Assembly: GCA_036337945.1 (NCBI GenBank) | Contig: JAYZDF010000007.1 | Coordinates: 21,191-85,190 of the forward strand | Length of the DNA stretch: 64,000 bases | From: JAYZDF01 sp036337945 | Lineage (GTDB): Bacteria > Myxococcota > Kuafuiibacteriia > Kuafuiibacteriales > Kuafuiibacteriaceae | Direction: 5' to 3' | Shown here: positions 60,409 to 64,000 of the stretch, in pieces | How positions within the stretch are numbered: the first letter of the stretch is position 1 | Layout: every line of letters begins with the position of its first letter | The notes under the pieces: generated by a model | Seen by the model: only the letters and a program-made list of their open reading frames with translations | What the model was told of the DNA's origin: nothing | The model's database searches: none | Position numbers and translations under genes: made by a program

Positions 60409-63393
60409 ATGCCCGCACGGTTGATGGAAGAACTCGTTCGCCGCACTTTGATCGAGGCGACTGAGGCCGAGTCCGTTTTGACTCGGATGGAAAACGAATC
60501 CGTTTCTATCGATACCGTATTACTTGAGCGGAGTCTGGTCTGCGAAAAGGACCTGCTTCAGGCGCTGGGCGTCACCTATGGTTTTGCCACAGCAGGTTCC
60601 AAAGAGAGTGTAGAAAGCGTCGATGACGCAGTTTTTCGAATGTTTCCTGAGCAACTTGCTGTCAAATATGGATGGGCGCCGCTGGGGTTTGAAGCATCTG
60701 GCGAAATTCTTAAGGTTCTCTGTACGGCGCCGCCCAACCTAAAGACTCTACGTTCAGTGGGCGAATTGCTTGAGCTCAAGCTAAAACCTGTTTTGACTAC
60801 GGAAATTCGCGTGGCTCAACGGCAAGCCTTGCTCTACAACCGCCCACTCTCAGAACGAATGATGAACCTTCTGCGCGAAGGAAATGGCGTAGGCAATGAG
60901 GCGATCAGAGGACCCGAAACGCAAAATAGTGAGACACGAAGTTCTATATTAGAAAAACAGCCGATCAGCTTTACCGAAGCCACTCGCCAACTTTCAGAGG
61001 CGGTTGAACGAGATCGCATCATTGATATTGCTCTTTATTATGTCCATCGTACATTCAGTTACGCCGCACTGATCATCTCCAAAAAAGGAAAGTTGAAGGG
61101 ATGGAAAGCGGTCGGACGACAAGCCGAAGATATCGAGAATCTATCGATTGACTTATCTACGAAATCTTCATTTGGAACAGCCTTTCATTCTCAAGCTCAG
61201 GTGCTCGGCCCTGTGAGTGAGCAAGATAAGAATCACCTGTCTCTTCTTGGACGACACCACACTCGTACTTTACTACTGATCCCTCTACGGTTGGGCGGCA
61301 AAGTATTTGCCCTTCTTTATGTAGATAACGACTCCTCGTCGATTTCACCTCATCATGCTGCTGAACTCATGGTGTTTAGCCAACACGTTCAAAAAGCGAT
61401 GGAGCGAGTTGTGCTCAATCGTAAAGACCAAACAGCTGAGCGAGAGGTTCTGCCCATACCAGCTTTGGCAGAAAACAGCGGAGTTCCAGAAAGAACAAAG
61501 GCTCGTAATGAAGCGGAACGAGCAACAGAATCGACCATTTCGGTTCATGAGTCCGTCGAATCGAACCATAGCCCCAGCCGTAGCGACATTGATGAAGATA
61601 CAGAGGAAATACCTCCGGAGGCGCTCGCATCGGTTTTCGAAAACAAAGCCAAGCAAAGCGCAATGTTCGATAATACGAGTGTACTAGGTGACACAATTCC
61701 TTCGCCGCCAAATCGCGCGACGAAAGAGCCTGAAAAGTCAGCTGTCTCTGTGAAACAACCTCTTGTTCTTCCTCCATTCCCTTCGACGATTTTGCCGGGC
61801 ACGTTGCCCTCTCCCGCACGGCTTGCAGACAATGCAAGAAATAAGGAGCCTGAATCGGTTGTTGCAAACCCTGCCTACAAACAACCTGATTTTGATATTT
61901 CACAAATTGAACAAGCCTCAGGTCAAAGTCTAGAGGCTCTCGACTCAAACGAAGAGCTTGGATTCCCGTTTCGTTCGGAACGCTCTGACAAACCCAGTAA
62001 AGAGGATTTTGAATTTACGCCTGAAGAGTCGGCCGATGAACACGTTCCAGCAGCTTTCGAAGGACATCGAGACCCAACAACCGAGAGTGCTCGGCTTCAA
62101 GTGCCCGCTGCATTGCTTGATCCAACGCGAGACTCGCTTTGGGATGAAATCAGCCAACTGCCGTCTATAGCGCCTCCAGCGGCACCATTTGAAGAAGCGC
62201 TCTTGGCCGAACCTAAAGAATTCCAATCCGTGATCAGAGGAAAAACAGATGATCAAGAAAAGTACGGCGCCGAGCGACCTACGATGCTTGAGGCCCCCGA
62301 AGCGTTTGGGCAAGTTTCAGAAAAAACCTCACCGCGAGAAGCATCTCGCCCCACCATGGAGGCTCCTCTTCTTGACTCCAAAAAACGTGCAGAGACGAAA
62401 CAAGAAGGCGGGCCTAAGGCACTTCGCTCAAATTTGGTATCGCGAAACGAAGAGGCACAGCAAGAGCACGATGAGGTTCATGAACTGCTACGGGAAGAGA
62501 GTGAACCCTCTAATCCTACTGCCCATGAGTTCTTCAGGTTCGAACCGAGCCAAGAACAGATTGAAGATTGGATAGAAAAAATTAATTCTGAAAAAGCGAG
62601 CGATAGACACCAAGCTTCGCAAGATGACTTGGCGAGATATCCAGGCGTATTACCGGATCTGATGAAACGTTTTCCAGGAGTCGTCGACGTCGATACTCGT
62701 TCACAAGGAACAACTATGCCCCCTTTCGCCAAATGTGGTGCATTACTTGGAGTAATCAGTGAGATGAGCGTAGAAGCTCATCCGTTTGTTGAGCCTTTTC
62801 TAAACTCAACACAACGAGAGCAGCGCTTTTTTGCCAGCTACTTCTACGGTCATTGTCACGTTGTGAGTATCATTCCGCAGCTCCTCCGTCGTCTGCACGA
62901 TGGCGACCAAATCATTGCGGCAGCCGCTGAGACGAGCCTAATTCGATATAAAAACGAAGCGGAGTTTAGCATCGTGATTGACCACCTCCATCAAAGACTC
63001 GCGGGGCAAAGTCTCGATGCTCGTAAGCGAGCCATTGCGTGTCTCGCAAAATACAAAGATACGTCAGTCATCCCAAAACTGATACAGGTGCTCGAACGAA
63101 AAGAAAAAAACGTAATGTCCGCTGCTTTGCTGGCCCTCGAGTCACTTACTCGACAATCATGGGGACTTAACGCAAAAAAATGGTATTCATGGTGGGAAAA
63201 AAATCATCACCGAACGCGCACAGCATGGCTCGTTGATGCGCTCGAATCAAAAGACAAGATTGTTAGAGAGAAAGCACTAAAGGAACTTGTACGGGTCAGT
63301 GGAGATGATTTCGGTTACGTGGCGACAGCTTCACGTTGGGGTCGAGGACGTTCTATTAATCGCTGGAAAGCCTGGCTTAGAGAGCACACCTAA
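60409..63393 (+). CDS. Large GspE-N/GAF/HEAT-repeat protein
   Basis: 994 residues. Residues 1-140 resemble the N-terminal domain of type II/IV secretion ATPases (MshEN/GspEII-N): VLTRMENESVSIDTVLLERS, LGVTYGFAT, FPEQLAVKYGWAPLGFE. Such domains bind cyclic di-GMP or the secretion platform. About 205-340 is a GAF-like domain (SSFGTAFHSQAQVLGPVSEQ; LLLIPLRLGGKVFALLYVDN). A very long acidic, Pro/Ser-rich disordered region covers about 345-720. The C-terminal 270 residues are HEAT-like repeats (IIPQLLRRLHDGDQIIAAAA; VIPKLIQVLERKEKNVMSAA). No ATPase domain follows the GspE-N domain, so it is likely a sensor or scaffold in type IV pilus/secretion control. Inference. Confidence 0.82.
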   Translation: MPARLMEELVRRTLIEATEAESVLTRMENESVSIDTVLLERSLVCEKDLLQALGVTYGFATAGSKESVESVDDAVFRMFPEQLAVKYGWAPLGFEASGEILKVLCTAPPNLKTLRSVGELLELKLKPVLTTEIRVAQRQALLYNRPLSERMMNLLREGNGVGNEAIRGPETQNSETRSSILEKQPISFTEATRQLSEAVERDRIIDIALYYVHRTFSYAALIISKKGKLKGWKAVGRQAEDIENLSIDLSTKSSFGTAFHSQAQVLGPVSEQDKNHLSLLGRHHTRTLLLIPLRLGGKVFALLYVDNDSSSISPHHAAELMVFSQHVQKAMERVVLNRKDQTAEREVLPIPALAENSGVPERTKARNEAERATESTISVHESVESNHSPSRSDIDEDTEEIPPEALASVFENKAKQSAMFDNTSVLGDTIPSPPNRATKEPEKSAVSVKQPLVLPPFPSTILPGTLPSPARLADNARNKEPESVVANPAYKQPDFDISQIEQASGQSLEALDSNEELGFPFRSERSDKPSKEDFEFTPEESADEHVPAAFEGHRDPTTESARLQVPAALLDPTRDSLWDEISQLPSIAPPAAPFEEALLAEPKEFQSVIRGKTDDQEKYGAERPTMLEAPEAFGQVSEKTSPREASRPTMEAPLLDSKKRAETKQEGGPKALRSNLVSRNEEAQQEHDEVHELLREESEPSNPTAHEFFRFEPSQEQIEDWIEKINSEKASDRHQASQDDLARYPGVLPDLMKRFPGVVDVDTRSQGTTMPPFAKCGALLGVISEMSVEAHPFVEPFLNSTQREQRFFASYFYGHCHVVSIIPQLLRRLHDGDQIIAAAAETSLIRYKNEAEFSIVIDHLHQRLAGQSLDARKRAIACLAKYKDTSVIPKLIQVLERKEKNVMSAALLALESLTRQSWGLNAKKWYSWWEKNHHRTRTAWLVDALESKDKIVREKALKELVRVSGDDFGYVATASRWGRGRSINRWKAWLREHT

Positions 63394-63450
63394 GAGCAAG
63401 ACCCGCATTAAATGGTTGCTGGTCCAGCTCCGGGTGCACCATTCGATCAA

Positions 63451-64000
63451 CTAGTCTGTAGACTGCTCTTCTTTTAGGGCAGCCGCGATTCGCTGTTCGG
63501 TATCCGCGTCTCGAGCTCGGGCCGCAGTGTCGGCAGCAATGACCTCTTGAGCCGCTCGCTGTGCTTCTTGCGCATACGCATAATCAATATCACCCTCAAC
63601 GGGGAGTTCTTGTCGTGAACGTGGAGTAAAATGCTCTTTACCTCGGATAGGATTTTCTTTCTCTGCTTGAAAAGCAGCTCGAATCGCTTCTATTGCTACT
63701 TGCTTGTCCACTTTTTTCGAAGGAAGGCTCGACACATCAAACAGAACTTCGTGGTCTTCGGGCAGGCTCGACCGTGGTGTGGATGTTACCTCGCTTTTCG
63801 GTTCCGACACCGGTTTCTTCTTCGTTACCTTCTTCTTCGCGGCGGGCTTCTTCTTAGCTACTTTCTTCTTCGCGGCGGGCTTCTTCTTAGCCACTTTCTT
63901 CTTCTTTGAAGCGGGTTTCTTCTTCGTTACCTTCTTCTTTGCGGCGGGCTTCTTCTTAGCCACTTTCTTCTTCGTTACCTTCTTCTTCGCGGCGGGCTTC
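63451..64000 (-). CDS. Lys/Ala/Pro-rich histone-H1-like protein (N-terminus beyond right edge)
   Basis: At least 183 residues; the frame is open to the end of the window, so the start is outside. The visible N-terminal part consists of KKK-PAA-KKKV units (about 11-residue repeats) like bacterial histone H1-type proteins; the C-terminal 110 residues are more ordered and acidic to mixed, with helices (DKQVAIEAIRAAFQAEKENP; QEAQRAAQEVIAADTAARAR). H1-like tails bind DNA nonspecifically and are common in myxobacteria. An AUG-like internal start at 63963 (GTG) is not needed. Convergent with the large GAF/HEAT gene. Confidence 0.75.
   Translation of the reverse strand, partial: KPAAKKKVTKKKVAKKKPAAKKKVTKKKPASKKKKVAKKKPAAKKKVAKKKPAAKKKVTKKKPVSEPKSEVTSTPRSSLPEDHEVLFDVSSLPSKKVDKQVAIEAIRAAFQAEKENPIRGKEHFTPRSRQELPVEGDIDYAYAQEAQRAAQEVIAADTAARARDADTEQRIAAALKEEQSTD
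63811..64000 (-). repeat. Lys-rich coding repeat of the H1-like gene
   Basis: Short tandem units on the minus strand encode KKKPAA and KKKV blocks (AAG/AAA with GCC GCG), some copies identical over 30 bases. The region reaches the window edge, so the total copy number is unknown. Such repeats vary in length between strains by slippage. Confidence 0.75.

Overview
The window looks like chromosomal DNA of a delta-proteobacterial lineage, probably close to Myxococcota (Bradymonadales-like). The evidence is a pair of PknB-type Ser/Thr kinases, two FHA/AAA+ regulators, PEGA and CsgG-like envelope proteins, a split cytochrome b with Rieske protein, a LexA gene with a Myxococcus-like operator candidate, and many lineage-specific lipoproteins. 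Base composition is about half G+C. Genes are tightly packed, often with 1-4 base overlaps, and TTG/GTG starts are common. I see no insertion sequence, prophage, rRNA or CRISPR array. The taxonomic call is inference.

Layout. 1-6.8 kb holds housekeeping genes: a PaaZ-type aldehyde dehydrogenase (cut by the left edge), a 7Fe ferredoxin, a THUMP methyltransferase, a dicarboxylate/glutamate-type symporter, SerC and a lytic-transglycosylase-like protein lacking its catalytic Glu. 6.8-11.4 kb is an OmpA-like protein followed by a leftward block that contains a type III secretion inner-rod protein (SctI/YscI), a FliA-type sigma factor with a histone-H1-like tail, a TPR chaperone-like protein and small unknowns. 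11.5-17.1 kb has a kinase operon and an AAA+ ATPase. Two tRNA-Ser genes (UGA, GCU) lie at 17.36-17.56 kb. A receiver-like/DnaJ/TPR protein follows. 19.7-26.4 kb is one leftward chain of seven closely coupled genes: a bacterial protein arginine methyltransferase (PRMT), an EF-hand protein with an Arg/Pro/Gly-rich tail, RluA-type pseudouridine synthase, a cysteine-less TlpA-like lipoprotein, FtsB, a GGDEF diguanylate cyclase and PIN-PhoH.

26.5-31.8 kb: UshA-like nucleotidase, SDR reductase, LexA, an RS-rich zinc-ribbon protein with a 111-bp tandem repeat, and an FHA/AAA+ regulator with a degenerate GAFTGA loop. 32-35.8 kb: a CsgG-like, PEGA and kinase operon. 35.8-44.5 kb: PsuG and partners, RND exporter, EpmA, TrmB. 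44.5-47.1 kb: cytochrome bc/b6f-type operon. 47-51.4 kb: beta-helix lipoprotein and a three-gene unknown/membrane cluster. 51.7-57.4 kb: M16 peptidase, deoxynucleoside kinase, tandem ArsA/Get3-like ATPases, second FHA/AAA+ regulator. 57.4-64 kb: second RluA-family enzyme, RDD protein, a large GspE-N/GAF/HEAT protein and a Lys/Ala/Pro-rich H1-like protein cut by the right edge.

The most attractive candidate for an undescribed system is the PRMT gene placed 29 bases upstream of a gene whose product ends in a dense Arg-Gly/Arg-Pro tail, an enzyme-substrate arrangement resembling eukaryotic PRMT/GAR-motif pairs. The type III secretion fragment and the several signalling or enzyme homologues missing canonical catalytic residues are the next most useful leads.
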